Assembly (NCBI GenBank): GCA_002390305.1
Contig: DGPE01000044.1
Span: 1 to 13,935 of the forward strand
Source: Micrococcales bacterium UBA4448
GTDB lineage: Bacteria; Actinomycetota; Actinomycetes; Actinomycetales; Microbacteriaceae
DNA: 13,935 nt
Direction of reading: 5' to 3'
This document shows positions 13,900 through 13,935 of the stretch, one piece after another. A model generated the notes under the pieces. It ran no database searches and was not told the origin of the DNA. It saw only the letters and a program-made list of their open reading frames with translations. Position numbers and translations under genes: made by a program. Positions within the stretch are counted from its first letter, which is position 1. The number at the start of each line of letters is the position of its first letter.

Positions 13900-13935
13900 G
13901 GCCCCATCGTTTAGAGGCCTAGGACACCGCCCTTT
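13900..13935 (+). tRNA. tRNA-Glu, 5' half (cut by window edge)
   Basis: The first 36 bases of a tRNA are present: seven-base acceptor strand GGCCCCA, then TC, a D-arm whose stem GTTT pairs with GGAC (two G-T pairs) around a loop with AGAGGCCTA, the anticodon stem strand CCGCC, and CTTT entering the anticodon loop. T33 is at 13933 and the anticodon begins TT. The body matches bacterial tRNA-Glu, including the shared string CCTAGGACACCGCCCTTT, so the anticodon should be TTC. The third anticodon base and the 3' half lie outside the window, so the identity is by similarity. Confidence 0.9.

Noticed and set aside
1..13935. Mobile elements, CRISPR arrays, phage or defence genes
   Set aside because: Nearly every base is assigned to conserved housekeeping genes in a known order; no transposase, integrase, spaced repeats or attachment-site duplication was seen.

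Overview
The window is a stretch of actinobacterial core chromosome. ClpC, class II LysRS, FtsH, FolE/P/B/K, PanC, Hpt, TilS and Ppa are all recognisable, and the order clpC - lysS - panC - DUF2520 - DUF3180 - folK - folB - folP - folE - ftsH - hpt - tilS - ppa follows (from memory) the Mycobacterium tuberculosis Rv3596c-Rv3628 block. GC content near 50-53% by eye, very tight packing and the short gene complement suggest a small-genome Microbacteriaceae relative, for example the freshwater Luna group (Rhodoluna/Aquiluna); that assignment is inference. There is no mobile element, CRISPR array or sign of recent transfer.

Layout. From about 10318 down to 1, twelve genes lie head to tail on the minus strand: tilS, hpt, ftsH, folE, folP, folB, folK, a DUF3180 membrane protein, a DUF2520 Rossmann protein, panC, lysS, a 61-residue membrane protein and then clpC (cut by the window edge, 230 residues present). 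Junctions are overlaps or gaps of at most 56 bases, so the run may be transcribed largely as one unit, with an extra promoter probable before clpC. From 10366 to 12577 the plus strand carries ppa and a DUF2207 membrane protein. A secreted NlpC/P60 hydrolase follows on the minus strand, its stop codon overlapping that of the DUF2207 gene. The window ends in the first half of a tRNA-Glu gene on the plus strand.

Function. FolE, FolB, FolK and FolP supply the pterin branch of folate synthesis up to dihydropteroate. PanC makes pantothenate. Hpt salvages purines, TilS modifies tRNA-Ile, LysRS charges tRNA-Lys, and Ppa removes pyrophosphate. FtsH and ClpC are the membrane and cytosolic AAA+ proteolysis machines, and the NlpC/P60 protein probably trims peptidoglycan at division.

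Most notable observations: a candidate ClgR operator in the 3' end of the small gene, correctly placed upstream of clpC; five genes with TTG starts; a DUF2520 protein lacking several expected family residues; the 61-residue membrane protein where mycobacteria carry lsr2; and a convergent gene pair sharing one CTAG with no room for a terminator. I did not find an obviously new multi-gene system; this reads as a conserved housekeeping region with small local oddities.
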